This document shows positions 44,735 to 54,459 of a stretch of DNA of 64,000 nt, piece by piece. The stretch is from NCBI RefSeq assembly GCF_900454495.1, contig NZ_UGSI01000001.1, forward strand, positions 4,528,501-4,592,500. Direction: 5' to 3'. This DNA comes from Paenibacillus macerans. Lineage in GTDB: Bacteria; Bacillota; Bacilli; Paenibacillales; Paenibacillaceae. Numbering within the stretch: position 1 is the first letter of the stretch; each line of letters starts with the position of its first letter. The notes under the pieces were generated by a model. It was not told the DNA's origin. It ran no database searches and saw only the letters and a list, made by a program, of their open reading frames with translations. The position numbers were made by a program, and so were the translations under genes.

Positions 44735-46540
44735 ATGATCTTGCGAGCCTTGTTCCGAAAAGCCTGGTTGTTATTCGCCAACTTATCCATGCAAAAAAAG
44801 CTGGTGATCGTCTTCGTCTTTCTCATTTCGCTGCCGGTCACCTATTTCAGCTACACTTCGTACCGTTCCAGCTTCAGACTGGTGCAAAGCAGCACGACCG
44901 AGGCCGCCCGTCTGATGACGGACAACGCGATGGACAAAGCGGACCGTTATATCGCCGATTTGAAGCGGTACACAAGCCTGCCCTTGTACAACAAAGAGGT
45001 GCAAAAATATTTGGACCAGCGGGGAACGGATTGGGACAAGAGCACCTCCATCGATATTTTTCTGATGTATTTGAACAATACCAAGGATGAGATTTTGTCC
45101 GCCTACCTGGTGGACCGTTACGATATGGTTTATTACAACCGGAAGCCGGGCATCAACGTACTGTACCCGGAAACGCGGCTCAGCGAGTGGAAGGCATTGG
45201 CGCGTAAGTCCGGTTCGTCTCCCGCCCTCGCCGGCACACATGCGATCCGCGTGAACGAAACGGAGAGCCGCCAGGTGTTCACCGTCGTCCGCCCTATCCG
45301 TTCGGTCAGCTCCTTGCGCGATATCGGTCTGATCGCGATCGATGTCGACGCGAAGCTGTTCGACGGGATCATCGAGCCGCTGAATGCCGTGACCCACGGC
45401 GACGCCCTGATCGTGGACGAATACGGAAAGGTCGTGTACAGCGCCGATCCCGGCAAGCTGGGCGAGGATTTAAGCGGCAGCCCTCTGCTGGCGCCGGCCG
45501 CAGGCGCGCGGGGCAGTTTCCGGCTGGCTATCGGCGGCCGGCCTTACATTTGCGTCTACACTTCGTCCGCGCAAACCGGCTGGAAAACGCTGGTCTACAT
45601 TCCTTTGACCGAACTGCTAGCGCCGATGAAGCAAAACCGCGATAAACTGATAATCACGACGTTGTCCGTTATTTTTTTCGCCCTGCTTGTGGCCATGGTT
45701 ATCTCCTACGCGCTCACGAAGCCGCTGAAACGGACGGTGCAGCTAATGAAGCAGGTGCAGCGCGGCAAGCTCGACGTTCGGGTCAACGTCAAATACAATG
45801 ACGAAATCGGCCTTCTGGGCAGCCAGTTCAACCGGATGATCGCCCGCGTGAAGGACCTGCTCCATGAGGTGGCCGAAACGGAAAAGAGCAAGCAAAAAGC
45901 CGATATGCTGGCGCTGCAAAATCAGATCAACCCGCATTTTATCTACAACACGCTGGAAGCGATCCGCATGCTCGCCGAGCTGAACGATGATGACCGGGTC
46001 GCCGAGCTGACCTATCTGCTGGGCCTGCTGCTTCGCTACAGCATTACCCGGAGCGCCGACGAGCAGGTGACGGTGGCCCAGGAAATCGACCATGTGCGGA
46101 ACTACCTGCTGCTGCTGCAAATCCGCTTCCCGGACAAATTCAGCTTCCGTGTGGAGATTCCGGAGTTTTTTTATCCGCTGCCGATCGTTAAACTGGTTTT
46201 TCAGCCGATTGTGGAAAACGCGGTGTTTCACGGTCTGGAAAAAAGAGAGGGGTCCGGCACCATTACGATCCGGGCGTGGAATGAACTTGGCGACGCCATC
46301 TTCACGGTGCGTGACGACGGCGTCGGGATGACCGAAGAACGCCTCGCCTCCCTGAACCATAGCCTGACGGACGGCAGAACGGACAAATTCGGAATCGGGC
46401 TGCGCAATGTCCAAGAGCGGATCCGGCTTCATTACGGCGCAGGCTCCCGGTTGACCGTCAGCAGCCGGGCGGGCGAAGGCACGACGGTCACGGTGAGAAT
46501 CGCCGGCTTGCTCCGTAACGGCGCGGGGGGAGTTGGATGA
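44735..46540 (+). CDS. Sensor histidine kinase, YesM type
   Basis: A 601-residue membrane sensor: a first helix at about 20-40 (KLVIVFVFLISLPVTYF), an extracellular Cache-like sensor to about 295, a second helix (IITTLSVIFFALLVAMVI) at about 305-325, HAMP, the kinase core with the phospho-acceptor His in NQINPHFIYNTL near 400, and HATPase_c (PIVENAVFHG near 487). The start is unsure: ATG 44735 has GAGGT too close, whereas TTG 44741 places GAGG at 7 nt. It is co-transcribed with the transporter. Its response regulator follows after a 270-bp repeat-containing gap. Confidence 0.92.
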   Translation: MILRALFRKAWLLFANLSMQKKLVIVFVFLISLPVTYFSYTSYRSSFRLVQSSTTEAARLMTDNAMDKADRYIADLKRYTSLPLYNKEVQKYLDQRGTDWDKSTSIDIFLMYLNNTKDEILSAYLVDRYDMVYYNRKPGINVLYPETRLSEWKALARKSGSSPALAGTHAIRVNETESRQVFTVVRPIRSVSSLRDIGLIAIDVDAKLFDGIIEPLNAVTHGDALIVDEYGKVVYSADPGKLGEDLSGSPLLAPAAGARGSFRLAIGGRPYICVYTSSAQTGWKTLVYIPLTELLAPMKQNRDKLIITTLSVIFFALLVAMVISYALTKPLKRTVQLMKQVQRGKLDVRVNVKYNDEIGLLGSQFNRMIARVKDLLHEVAETEKSKQKADMLALQNQINPHFIYNTLEAIRMLAELNDDDRVAELTYLLGLLLRYSITRSADEQVTVAQEIDHVRNYLLLLQIRFPDKFSFRVEIPEFFYPLPIVKLVFQPIVENAVFHGLEKREGSGTITIRAWNELGDAIFTVRDDGVGMTEERLASLNHSLTDGRTDKFGIGLRNVQERIRLHYGAGSRLTVSSRAGEGTTVTVRIAGLLRNGAGGVG

Positions 46541-46812
46541 GCCAGTTAAAGGATGACCATGGCTGGCTTGGAGGCCTGACCACGGCTTCGACCAAGTCGA
46601 AATGCCGGGACGTAAAGCCATATTGCCGAGGCGCTGACCGCAATGCCGTACTTTCCGGCCGTAATGCCGTACTTCCGGCCCTAACGGACACCACAGACCT
46701 TATTTGGCATTTCAGCACGCCTGACCTGCAGAAATGGAAAGCTGGCGTTATCAAGGATGGAGCTACTAGGTTTGATCCGGAGTAAACGGAATGATTCAAA
46801 GGGGGAAATCCT
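46541..46812 (+). repeat. Repeat-bearing gap between kinase and regulator
   Basis: The gap splits an otherwise compact operon. It holds two consecutive 20-bp units (46641-46660 and 46661-46680) sharing AATGCCGTACTTTCCGGCC apart from one base, then a CTAACGGAC/CTTATTT unit (46681-46715) like those in other spacers. An open frame from 46537 crosses it but has no ribosome site of its own and consists largely of these repeats. Confidence 0.6.
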
Positions 46813-48333
46813 ATGCTGCGAATCGCGATCGTGGACGACGAGGCTTCGATTCGGGAAGGGCTGGGTAAGATGATCGGCAAGGAGAGCGGCCGTTTCGTCG
46901 TCGACGGTTTGTTCTCCAATGGGCAGGACGTCCTCGATTATCTCGGGGAAGCCGACCTTGACGTCATCGTCACCGATATCCGTATGCCCGTGGTGGACGG
47001 ACTGGAGCTGAGCAAACAGGTAAAGGCCATCAAGCCGGAAATCCGCTGCATCATCATGAGCGGGTTTAAGGATTTCGAATATGCCCGGCAGGCCATCCGG
47101 TGTTCCGCGGTGGACTATCTGCTCAAGCCGATCGACAAGAAGCAGCTGTTTGCCCTGCTTTACGCGCTTGATGAGGAGAAGTCGGCGGCCCGCGGCAAGG
47201 AGCGGCAAATCCGTTCGGGATTGTTGCTCTCTCATTTCAAAAGCTTCGCAGGAGGGGCCGGCCTTGTTGGACCCGGCGCAAAGCTGCCGGAGCTTTCTCT
47301 GCCGGAGCCTTATTTTGCCGTATATGCGATCAAGGGCTGGCATCCGGAAGCCTTGCGCGCCAGGCTTGAGCAAACCCTACGCCTCCCCGTTCGCTTTTGG
47401 GATCTGGTTGACACCGGCGAACCGGTTCTCGCTTGGATCTGTTATTTTTATCAGCAGACGGACCAGGAAGAACTCCGCCAATTGACCGCGGTTTTGGAAG
47501 CGATATGCAAGCCCCGCCGCACGCTTGCCGGCTCCAGCTTCGTATATGGCGATCCTGCCATGCTGGGCAGAGCTTACGCGGAAGCGAAAAGCGCCTGCGA
47601 GCTCGGCATTTACGGAAACCAGACGTGGAATTACCGTAAGGCCGGCGGCAGCGCCGGACCTAACAACGGCAGTCCGGATATCGGCGAACGGTTTGCCGCC
47701 TGCCGCGATGAATGGGTCGAGCAGCTGCAAATTTTAAACGTTCCTCGGGCGGCCGCCTGTTTGGAGCGAATGTTGGAGCAGGTAAGGAAAGATCGGACTC
47801 CGCTTGAATCGGTCATTTTACTGTGCCGTCTCGTGCTGGACACCATCTCCGCCGAGCTGCACGAATGGGGCAAAATATGGCCCCGCGCCAAAGCCAAACA
47901 GCTGGAAGCCGAGCTGTTGTCCTGCCTTAGCTTTGATGAAATCCGGCAAAAATTTGTGGACGAATTGACCGGCGCTTTACAACAGGTCCGGGCCGGTCGC
48001 CTGGCGCAGGCGGGGAAATCGGTCGAAACCGTCAAGCGCTGGATCGCCGAGCATTACAACCAGCCGGCCGAACTAAGCCAGCTCGCTCGTATGGTCTATT
48101 TGACGCCCAGCTACCTGAGCAAGCTGTTCAAACATGAAACCGGCATGACGATCACCGATTACCTGATCGAGGTAAGAATCAAAAAAGCGAAGCTGCTGCT
48201 GCGCAAATCAAGCAAGCTGAAAATCCACGAAATCGGCTGCGAGGTCGGCTATCCCGATCCGGCCTATTTCAACAAGCTGTTCAAGCGCATGGTCGGGGTG
48301 ACGCCCAACGAGTACAAAAGGATATCGCAGTAA
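46813..48333 (+). CDS. Response regulator, YesN type (AraC DNA-binding domain)
   Basis: A 506-residue regulator. The receiver domain has DDE at residues 8-10, the phospho-acceptor Asp55 in IVTDIRMP and Lys in LLKPIDKKQ near 106. The C-terminal AraC helix-turn-helix pair spans about 405-506 (ELSQLARMVYLTPSYLSKLF; GYPDPAYFNKLFKRMVGVTP). It should be phosphorylated by the preceding kinase and activate the transporter operon and perhaps the divergent beta-mannosidase. AAAGGGGG precedes the ATG by about 7 nt. Although separated by a repeat gap, it keeps the operon order kinase then regulator. Confidence 0.93.
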   Translation: MLRIAIVDDEASIREGLGKMIGKESGRFVVDGLFSNGQDVLDYLGEADLDVIVTDIRMPVVDGLELSKQVKAIKPEIRCIIMSGFKDFEYARQAIRCSAVDYLLKPIDKKQLFALLYALDEEKSAARGKERQIRSGLLLSHFKSFAGGAGLVGPGAKLPELSLPEPYFAVYAIKGWHPEALRARLEQTLRLPVRFWDLVDTGEPVLAWICYFYQQTDQEELRQLTAVLEAICKPRRTLAGSSFVYGDPAMLGRAYAEAKSACELGIYGNQTWNYRKAGGSAGPNNGSPDIGERFAACRDEWVEQLQILNVPRAAACLERMLEQVRKDRTPLESVILLCRLVLDTISAELHEWGKIWPRAKAKQLEAELLSCLSFDEIRQKFVDELTGALQQVRAGRLAQAGKSVETVKRWIAEHYNQPAELSQLARMVYLTPSYLSKLFKHETGMTITDYLIEVRIKKAKLLLRKSSKLKIHEIGCEVGYPDPAYFNKLFKRMVGVTPNEYKRISQ

Positions 48334-48348
48334 GATAAGGTCGTATCA

Positions 48349-48400
48349 CAGCCTGCGGTTCCGCCCGTTTCAGTGCAATACCGGACCGAAGCGCAGGCTG
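48349..48400 (+). terminator. Hairpin after the response regulator
   Basis: CAGCCTGCG pairs with CGCAGGCTG, with an inner GGTTCCG/CGGACC pairing, 15 bp after the stop. A short T stretch follows further on. Confidence 0.5.
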
Positions 48401-48425
48401 TCCGCTATTTTACGGAATAACAAGC

Positions 48426-48656
48426 TTATTGCGCTTGCTCGTAGTTGACATCTTTTTGATAGGAGTAGACAAGCCCCCCTCCTGCGGCCAACAAAACCAA
48501 TGGTATAATGACCCACCATAAATTCAGGTCAAAAAGGCTGTAACTGAAATTCCCGCTTCCGGGTCTGAGGTCCTCCAAAGCCGAGACGATAAACCCCGTG
48601 CAAATAACGATGACTCCCGCCAACAGCGATGTGCACCCCAAAAACAATTTGGTCAT
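48426..48656 (-). CDS. Small membrane protein (76 aa), unknown function
   Basis: A 76-residue protein with two hydrophobic helices (LLAGVIVICTGFIV at about 11-25 and LWWVIIPLVLLAAGGGLVY at about 46-64) and short polar ends (final QKDVNYEQAQ). GGAGGGGG lies 7 nt upstream of the ATG, supporting a real gene. No family was recognised. It follows the TDT transporter gene in the same direction after about 170 bp, so joint expression is possible but not shown. Confidence 0.65.
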   Translation of the reverse strand: MTKLFLGCTSLLAGVIVICTGFIVSALEDLRPGSGNFSYSLFDLNLWWVIIPLVLLAAGGGLVYSYQKDVNYEQAQ

Positions 48657-48826
48657 AGACGTTCCCCCTCCGAACTCAAAGGCGTTTTCCGGCAGGAAAA
48701 GCTCTCCCTAGCCAGTGAATATTGTTATGTACTTCCATTATTGCAGGTCCCGCCCATCTTATAAAGCTCGGCTAAAACCGGCGGGACGATCAGGAAACAA
48801 CAAGGTTCCGCTTGCCTCCCGTCTTC

Positions 48827-49864
48827 TCATCTCCGGGCTTGAAACGAGCGAAATTGGTGGTAAATAAAGCCGGCCATCACGGCTAACCAGGCGATGATCG
48901 CGATAACCCCCATGATCCGCGGAATCATGACCAAAAAGGGCAGTTCTAAGGCCTGCGACAACTGGTAAGTACTGGTCGTATACATCGCCAGCGGGAACAC
49001 CATCCCCCAAAATTGCGGATCGTAATTCAGCGGATAACGGTGGTAAACATGACGCCACACCATCAAAATAAACAACAGCGGAATCCACCATGTTCCCGTA
49101 ATCCAGAAAAACAAAGTAAACCCGCGCAAGAAAGGAAGCAGTTCGGTCAGAAACGGCCAATCCGCCGCATGCAGCATCAGGGTGGAGCCGGCAAGCGTCG
49201 TGATCGCCACCGCTCCCATGTTGATCCAATAAGGCGGAGTAAGCGCCGAATATTTCAGGTCGACAAAAGTAAACCGGTAAAATATTAATGTGATGATGTT
49301 CAGGTACAGCATACAGCCGAGCAAATACATGCACAGCGCAAAAAACAGGACGATCTCCCGTCCTTCCGCCATGTGCGGGGAAATTAACGTGCCGAGAACG
49401 GAAACGGATTGGGTGGCGACGGCGGCGATCAGCCAGGCTCCGTTAATGCCTTCGCCCAGCGTGGGCTTCTCTTTTCTCACGGTCACGGCCGTAAAAAAAG
49501 TATACATAATAACAGCCCAAAGCAAGATGCCGAAGATCCAAAGCCCTGTGGAAATGTTGCCGTTATGCGCCACGATCGCCCATTGACTGCCGTACACGCA
49601 GGTGGCCGCCGTGCAGGTAAAAAAGCCCGGCCCTTGACTGTGGCTGGTCAGATCTTTGCTGACCCGGGGAAAATATTTAATGAGCCGGATCAGCGTCAGG
49701 ACCCACAACATGACATAGATGCAGGTGTTCAAATGCAGCAGCAGCCCGGATACAAACGGAGCCCCCAGCAAATGCACCGCAATGGACAAAGCCCCGGTGG
49801 CCATCGCCATTGAAAAATAACCCGGAAACAGGTGTTTGATCTTTTCGTCCATCACCCTTAACAT
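48827..49864 (-). CDS. TDT-family transporter (TehA/Mae1/SLAC1 relatives)
   Basis: A 345-residue membrane protein with about ten hydrophobic segments. FPGYFSMAMATGALSIA near residue 13 is the start of the TDT fold; members export or take up C4-dicarboxylates or small anions, and some are linked to tellurite resistance. The later FWITGTWWIPLLFILMVWRH and DPQFWGMVFPLAMYT segments are typical. The substrate cannot be assigned. ATG 49864 is preceded by GGGGA at about 11 nt; ATG 49852 is an alternative. It diverges from the membrane-anchored binding protein gene at 50090. Confidence 0.9.
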   Translation of the reverse strand: MLRVMDEKIKHLFPGYFSMAMATGALSIAVHLLGAPFVSGLLLHLNTCIYVMLWVLTLIRLIKYFPRVSKDLTSHSQGPGFFTCTAATCVYGSQWAIVAHNGNISTGLWIFGILLWAVIMYTFFTAVTVRKEKPTLGEGINGAWLIAAVATQSVSVLGTLISPHMAEGREIVLFFALCMYLLGCMLYLNIITLIFYRFTFVDLKYSALTPPYWINMGAVAITTLAGSTLMLHAADWPFLTELLPFLRGFTLFFWITGTWWIPLLFILMVWRHVYHRYPLNYDPQFWGMVFPLAMYTTSTYQLSQALELPFLVMIPRIMGVIAIIAWLAVMAGFIYHQFRSFQARR

Positions 49865-50089
49865 ACTTAACCATCCCCGCCTTTTAAGACTTGACTTCCT
49901 TCTATTCTTCCCCCGGGCTCAGAAACTTAAATTTAGCTTACCACGATTTAAAATAACAATATTGTGACTGAACTAACCCGGCAGCTTAACAGCGTCGCAA
50001 AAACATAATGATATTTTCCGGCGAAACATAGTATGATGTTGTCGAAGTTCATCTCCTTTTTCGGACCTATCTTTTGAAAGGGGTTTCAT

Positions 50090-51103
50090 ATGAAAAAGAT
50101 TTGGATCGTCTATTTGCTGCTGATCGCCTGCTTTGCGCTTTACGTGCTGGATTTCCGGGCGCAGCAGAGCCGCATGAACGAGCAGTGGAGAACGGGCGGC
50201 CTGCGCGGGGAAATCGGCGAAAAATACGTCATGGTAACGTTTCAAATGGGCATCGATTACTGGAAAAGCGGGCTGAAAGGCTTTGAGGACGCGGCCCAGG
50301 CCTTAAACGTATCGGTAGAATACCGCGGCTCCACCCAGCGCGACGTCCATGAGCAAATCACCGTATTGGAGCAGGTCATCGCCAAAAAACCGGCCGGCAT
50401 CGCCATCTCCGCCATCCATCCCTCCTTGCTGACGGCCACGATCAACAAAGCGGTCGACGCCGGCATCCCGGTCGTATTGTTCGACTCCGACGCGCCGGGG
50501 AGCAAAGCGTATTCCTTCCTCGGCACCGACAATTACGCGGCAGGGGTCGAAGCCGCCCGCAAAATGGCCGAGCTGACGGGGGGCCAAGGGGAAGTCGCCG
50601 TCGTCACCACGCCGAATCAGCAAAATCATCAGGAGCGCACGAACGGGTTCGCCGATACGATTGCCGCGGAATTTCCCAGGATTCGGATCGTCGACGTCAA
50701 AAACGGAAAAGGCGATCAGCTCGCTTCCCGGCAGGCCGCGGAGGAAATTTTGCGGGCGCATCCCGGTGTCGGCGGCATTTTTGCCACGGAGGCGAATGGC
50801 GGCATCGGCGTGGCCGAAGCGGTGCGGGCGGCCGGAGGCGGGTCTAACGCGGGCAGCGGCCCCCGGATCATCAGCTTCGACACCGACAAAGGCACGCTCG
50901 ACCTTGTCAAAAGCGGGGATATCGCCGCGACCATGGCCCAGGGCACCTGGAACATGGGGTATTGGTCCCTGCAGTTTTTGTTTTCGCTGAAGCATGGGTT
51001 GGGCGGCTCCTCCAATCCCGGGGCTCCGCGGATTCCCAAGCAGGCGGACACCGGCATCACCGTCGTGACGCAGCAGAATGTGGACGATTACTATGCCAAA
51101 TAA
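50090..51103 (+). CDS. Membrane-anchored sugar-binding protein (sensor partner)
   Basis: A 337-residue RbsB/XylF-like binding protein (periplasmic-binding type I fold; GFEDAAQALNVSVEYRGST near residue 65, FLGTDNYAAG near 143, FATEANGG near 225). The N-terminus KIWIVYLLLIACFALYVL looks like an uncleaved anchor: a cysteine is present, but hydrophobic residues continue past it. It shares 26 or fewer bases with the following kinase gene and is followed by a response regulator and a sugar ABC transporter. This order matches the XylFII-LytS-type systems, in which an anchored xylose-binding protein presents sugar to the kinase. An AAAGGGG ribosome site precedes the ATG. Confidence 0.88.
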   Translation: MKKIWIVYLLLIACFALYVLDFRAQQSRMNEQWRTGGLRGEIGEKYVMVTFQMGIDYWKSGLKGFEDAAQALNVSVEYRGSTQRDVHEQITVLEQVIAKKPAGIAISAIHPSLLTATINKAVDAGIPVVLFDSDAPGSKAYSFLGTDNYAAGVEAARKMAELTGGQGEVAVVTTPNQQNHQERTNGFADTIAAEFPRIRIVDVKNGKGDQLASRQAAEEILRAHPGVGGIFATEANGGIGVAEAVRAAGGGSNAGSGPRIISFDTDKGTLDLVKSGDIAATMAQGTWNMGYWSLQFLFSLKHGLGGSSNPGAPRIPKQADTGITVVTQQNVDDYYAK

Positions 51104-53189
51104 ACGTTACGGGAAAAGCTGGGAGTTGCGCCGTTTCACCCTGAACAACTTGCCGATCCGCTACAAATTGATCGTGCATTTTTTGCTGATCAGCATCCTT
51201 CCTTCCCTCGGCCTGGGCTTGCTGACCAACTGGACGGTCGATCGCATCATCGAGCGCCAAATTACCGACAATACGCTGCAACTGATCGGCAAAGTGAACA
51301 AATCGCTGGAAACCTACGTGGAAAATTTGCAAAACATGACTTACTTTATCTCGTTTAACCCGGAGGTGCTGCGGTTTCTTGAGGGGCAATCCGAAGCGAG
51401 GGCCGGGGACGGTACGCGGGTTGATGCCTTGGCGGGAGTGGAGGGCGATGGAGCCAAGTTACAGGGCATGGCCTTCGCGGAAGCGTGGGGTGACGATGGA
51501 GCCGTGGGGCGGGGTAAGACCCCGGCGGCCGGGGAAAGCGATAGAGCCGGGGCACTTGCGAAGACGGGGAGCGTTTCGGGTACAGGTTCGGGTTCGAGCA
51601 AACTTGCCGATCGGGGTGAGGCGGCGGGTACGGACCATTACGAAATCCGCAAATTTCTGCAGGGCTTTACGACATTGTACTCTGAAGTGGCCGGCATTCT
51701 GGTCGTCAACAGCCAGGGTGACTACATCAGCAACGAAATGTACGCCAGAACTCCGGAAAAGTTGACCGAGGAAGACTGGTACAAGGAGGCGGTGCGGAGC
51801 AAAGGCATCTTCAAGGTGATCGGCCACCCGCATCAGCGCAATGTAACGACGCACGTGAGCTACAAGGACAGCGAGGTCGTTTCGGCCGTCAGGGCAATTC
51901 TCGACCCCGACACCCAGCAGGTCAAAGGCGTTGTGCTGATCGATTTGAAGCTCCGCGTGATCGCCGAAACCGCGCAGGACATCAGGTTGGGCAAAACCGG
52001 ATATTTGACGGTGCTCGATCAGGAAGGACAACCGATATACGCCCCGCCAGAGCCTTACACCGACAACATCCCGCTGGACCGGATGAACCTGGAGGGCTCG
52101 GGAACGTATTCGGCGCGGGCCGGCGGACGCGACCTGCAGTTCATTTACCGCGTCTCCCCCTTCACCGGCTGGACGACGGTCGGCGTTTTTACGATGAAGG
52201 AGTCGGCCGCGGAAATGCGGGAAATCCGCTTTTACGTCGTCAGCTTCGTGTTTGTCGTCTGCCTGCTGGGCATGACCGCTTCCTTTTATTTGGCCCACTC
52301 GATCTCCAGGCCGATCGCCCAGCTCACGTCCTTCATGCAGAAAGCGCAGTCCGGCGACCTGACGATCCGCCACTGGAGCGACCGCACCGACGAGATCGGC
52401 CATTTGGGCCGCAAGTTCAACGCCATGCTGCTGCAAATCAACCGGCTGATTTCGCTGACCGAGCTGCAGGAGCGGCAAAAACGCGAAGCCGAGCTGCGCA
52501 GCCTGCAGGCTCATATCAAGCCGCATTTCCTGTACAACACGCTTGATACGATCCATTGGATGGCTCGCCGCAAAAGCGCGGACGATATCGCCGAGATGGC
52601 GGAATCGCTGTCCAAGCTGTTTCGGATCGGGCTCAGCAAAGGCAACGACATCATTCCGCTGAGCGACGAACTCGAGCATGTCCGCAGCTATTTGCAAATC
52701 CAGCATGTCCGGTACCAAAACAAGCTGGACTATACCCTGCATATCGCCCCGGAACTTCAAGGCGTTTACGTCTTGAAGCTGATCCTGCAGCCGATCGTGG
52801 AAAACGCGATTTATCACGGAATCAAGGAGCGCCGGGGGCCCGGTCATATCGTGATCGAGGCAGCCGAAGACGGCGGCGCGCTTGCGATCACGATCCGTGA
52901 CGACGGTAAAGGCATTCCCCCTGATCAGTTAGCTCAGCTGCAAAGGCAGCTGCAGTCTGCGGGGTCAGCCGCGGCCGAGTTGCCCGGGCAGAAGCCAGAA
53001 CCCTCCCCCGATTCCGCGGACGGCAAAGGGTACGGCATGCTGAACGTGCAGGCGCGGATCGCTTTGACGTTTGGCGCCAAATACGGAATCGCCATCCAAA
53101 GCGAATTAGGACGGGGAACGGTCGTAACGGTGACGCACCCGCTGATCCGGGATAACAACGTACGTTGGGAGAGGGTAAACCATGAGTGA
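51093..53189 (+). CDS. Sensor histidine kinase, LytS/YesM type, with odd insert
   Basis: About 698 residues: membrane helix (LIVHFLLISILPSLGLGLL near 22-40), Cache-type extracellular sensor to about 380, second helix (FYVVSFVFVVCLLGMTASFYL near 385), HAMP, kinase core with the phospho-acceptor His in AHIKPHFLYNTL near 477, and HATPase_c (QPIVENAIYHGIKE). A ~75-residue Gly/Ala/Asp-rich insert (51405-51630) lies inside the sensor and is built of degenerate 45-48-bp repeats. The start is uncertain: ATG 51093 overlaps the preceding gene by 11 bases; ATG 51078 is the alternative; neither has a strong ribosome site. It overlaps the regulator gene by 8 bases. Confidence 0.92.
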   Translation: MPNKRYGKSWELRRFTLNNLPIRYKLIVHFLLISILPSLGLGLLTNWTVDRIIERQITDNTLQLIGKVNKSLETYVENLQNMTYFISFNPEVLRFLEGQSEARAGDGTRVDALAGVEGDGAKLQGMAFAEAWGDDGAVGRGKTPAAGESDRAGALAKTGSVSGTGSGSSKLADRGEAAGTDHYEIRKFLQGFTTLYSEVAGILVVNSQGDYISNEMYARTPEKLTEEDWYKEAVRSKGIFKVIGHPHQRNVTTHVSYKDSEVVSAVRAILDPDTQQVKGVVLIDLKLRVIAETAQDIRLGKTGYLTVLDQEGQPIYAPPEPYTDNIPLDRMNLEGSGTYSARAGGRDLQFIYRVSPFTGWTTVGVFTMKESAAEMREIRFYVVSFVFVVCLLGMTASFYLAHSISRPIAQLTSFMQKAQSGDLTIRHWSDRTDEIGHLGRKFNAMLLQINRLISLTELQERQKREAELRSLQAHIKPHFLYNTLDTIHWMARRKSADDIAEMAESLSKLFRIGLSKGNDIIPLSDELEHVRSYLQIQHVRYQNKLDYTLHIAPELQGVYVLKLILQPIVENAIYHGIKERRGPGHIVIEAAEDGGALAITIRDDGKGIPPDQLAQLQRQLQSAGSAAAELPGQKPEPSPDSADGKGYGMLNVQARIALTFGAKYGIAIQSELGRGTVVTVTHPLIRDNNVRWERVNHE

Positions 53190-54459
53190 TCGTATGGAAA
53201 AAAACATGAACGAAAACAGCCTGTCCCCCGCCTTCCGCTGGAAAGTGCTGATTGCCGACGATGAGATGATTATTCGGGAGGGCATCCGGGACAGCATCAA
53301 TTGGGATCAGTTGCGGTTAGCGGTTGCCGCGGAAGCCGAAGACGGTGAAGAAGCGCTGGAGCTGGCCGTCCGGCACAGCGTTCACATTCTGCTCGTGGAC
53401 CTCAACATGCCGATCATGGACGGCATTGAGCTGATGAAGCGCGTCCGTGAGCAGCTCCCGGGCTGCAAAATCGTCATTATTACCGGCCATGACGAATTCG
53501 CCTACGCGCAAAAAGCGATCCGCCTTCAGGTCAAAGATTATATTCTCAAGCCGGCCAACCCGGCACAGCTCGAAAAGGTGCTGCTGCAGGTCCGGACGGA
53601 GCTTGAGGAGGAGGCGGCCCGGCAGCTCCACTGGCAGGCCGCCTCCCGGCAAATTTCCCGCAGCTATCCGCTGCTGCGGGAACGATTTTGCCAGGAATGG
53701 ATGGACGGCAGCATGACGGAAGCCGAGATTTTGGAGCAGCTGCAGTTTCTGAAGCTGCCGGCCGCCTGCCCGGACTGGCTCGGCGTGATCCGTCTGCGCG
53801 AGCCGGCTGGGGCGCCGGCGGCCATGAAGGAGTCCGAACGCCAGCTGTACCTGTTTGCGATCGAAAATATCGCTTCCGAATTGCTCTCCTCCTCCCCCAA
53901 GGCGATGTTCCGCGACCCGTTCGGACTCATCGTCGTACTGCTGTGGAGCCTGGAGGCGGAAGCGGATTTCCACCGCATTGAAACCGCGGTGCGCACCAAC
54001 CTGAAAATCGCCGTCGACGTTCATCTGGCCGAAGGCGGCGGCTGCGGCGGGGTGACGGACCTGCCCGCCGTTTACCGCAGCGGCAAAGCCGCGGTGATGA
54101 AGGAGACCCCCGTCTCGCCTTTGGTGCGCCGGGCCAAACAGTACATGCTGGAGCACTTCTCCGACCGCCGGCTGACGCTGGAAAAGATGGCCGGGGCGCT
54201 CCAAACCTCCCCCGTGTATTTAAGCCGGGTGATCAAGCAGGAACTAGGCGCCTCGTTCAACAGCTATTTGACGCAAATCCGCATCCGCCGGGCGGCTCAG
54301 CTGCTGAACGCGACGGAGCTGACGATCGCGGAAATCGCCGAACAGGCCGGCTATGAAACGCAGCATTACTTCAGCACGGCGTTCAAGCGGGCCACCGGCA
54401 TTTCCCCGCTCCAGTACCGCAAAGGCGCGTTCAACCTCAAAGAAGAAGGAACCGAGTGA
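53182..54459 (+). CDS. Response regulator, YesN type (AraC DNA-binding domain)
   Basis: A 425-residue regulator, shorter than the other two here because the middle linker is reduced. The receiver domain starts near residue 20 (VLIADDEMIIREGI), with the phospho-acceptor Asp73 in ILLVDLNMP and Lys in YILKPANP near 124. The AraC DNA-binding pair occupies about 320-418 (LEKMAGALQTSPVYLSRVI; GYETQHYFSTAFKRATGISP). It is translationally coupled to the kinase by an 8-base overlap. The likely target is the ChvE-type transporter operon directly downstream, whose promoter has a good -10 but no good -35 box. Confidence 0.93.
   Translation: MSDRMEKNMNENSLSPAFRWKVLIADDEMIIREGIRDSINWDQLRLAVAAEAEDGEEALELAVRHSVHILLVDLNMPIMDGIELMKRVREQLPGCKIVIITGHDEFAYAQKAIRLQVKDYILKPANPAQLEKVLLQVRTELEEEAARQLHWQAASRQISRSYPLLRERFCQEWMDGSMTEAEILEQLQFLKLPAACPDWLGVIRLREPAGAPAAMKESERQLYLFAIENIASELLSSSPKAMFRDPFGLIVVLLWSLEAEADFHRIETAVRTNLKIAVDVHLAEGGGCGGVTDLPAVYRSGKAAVMKETPVSPLVRRAKQYMLEHFSDRRLTLEKMAGALQTSPVYLSRVIKQELGASFNSYLTQIRIRRAAQLLNATELTIAEIAEQAGYETQHYFSTAFKRATGISPLQYRKGAFNLKEEGTE

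Noticed and set aside
46537..46785. Open frame of 82 codons starting inside the kinase stop
   Set aside because: No separate ribosome site; its middle is made of 20-bp repeats and a dispersed spacer motif, and composition is unlike neighbouring proteins.
48827..49864. Tellurite resistance as the specific function of the TDT transporter
   Set aside because: The family includes dicarboxylate and anion channels; no tellurite-associated genes are nearby.
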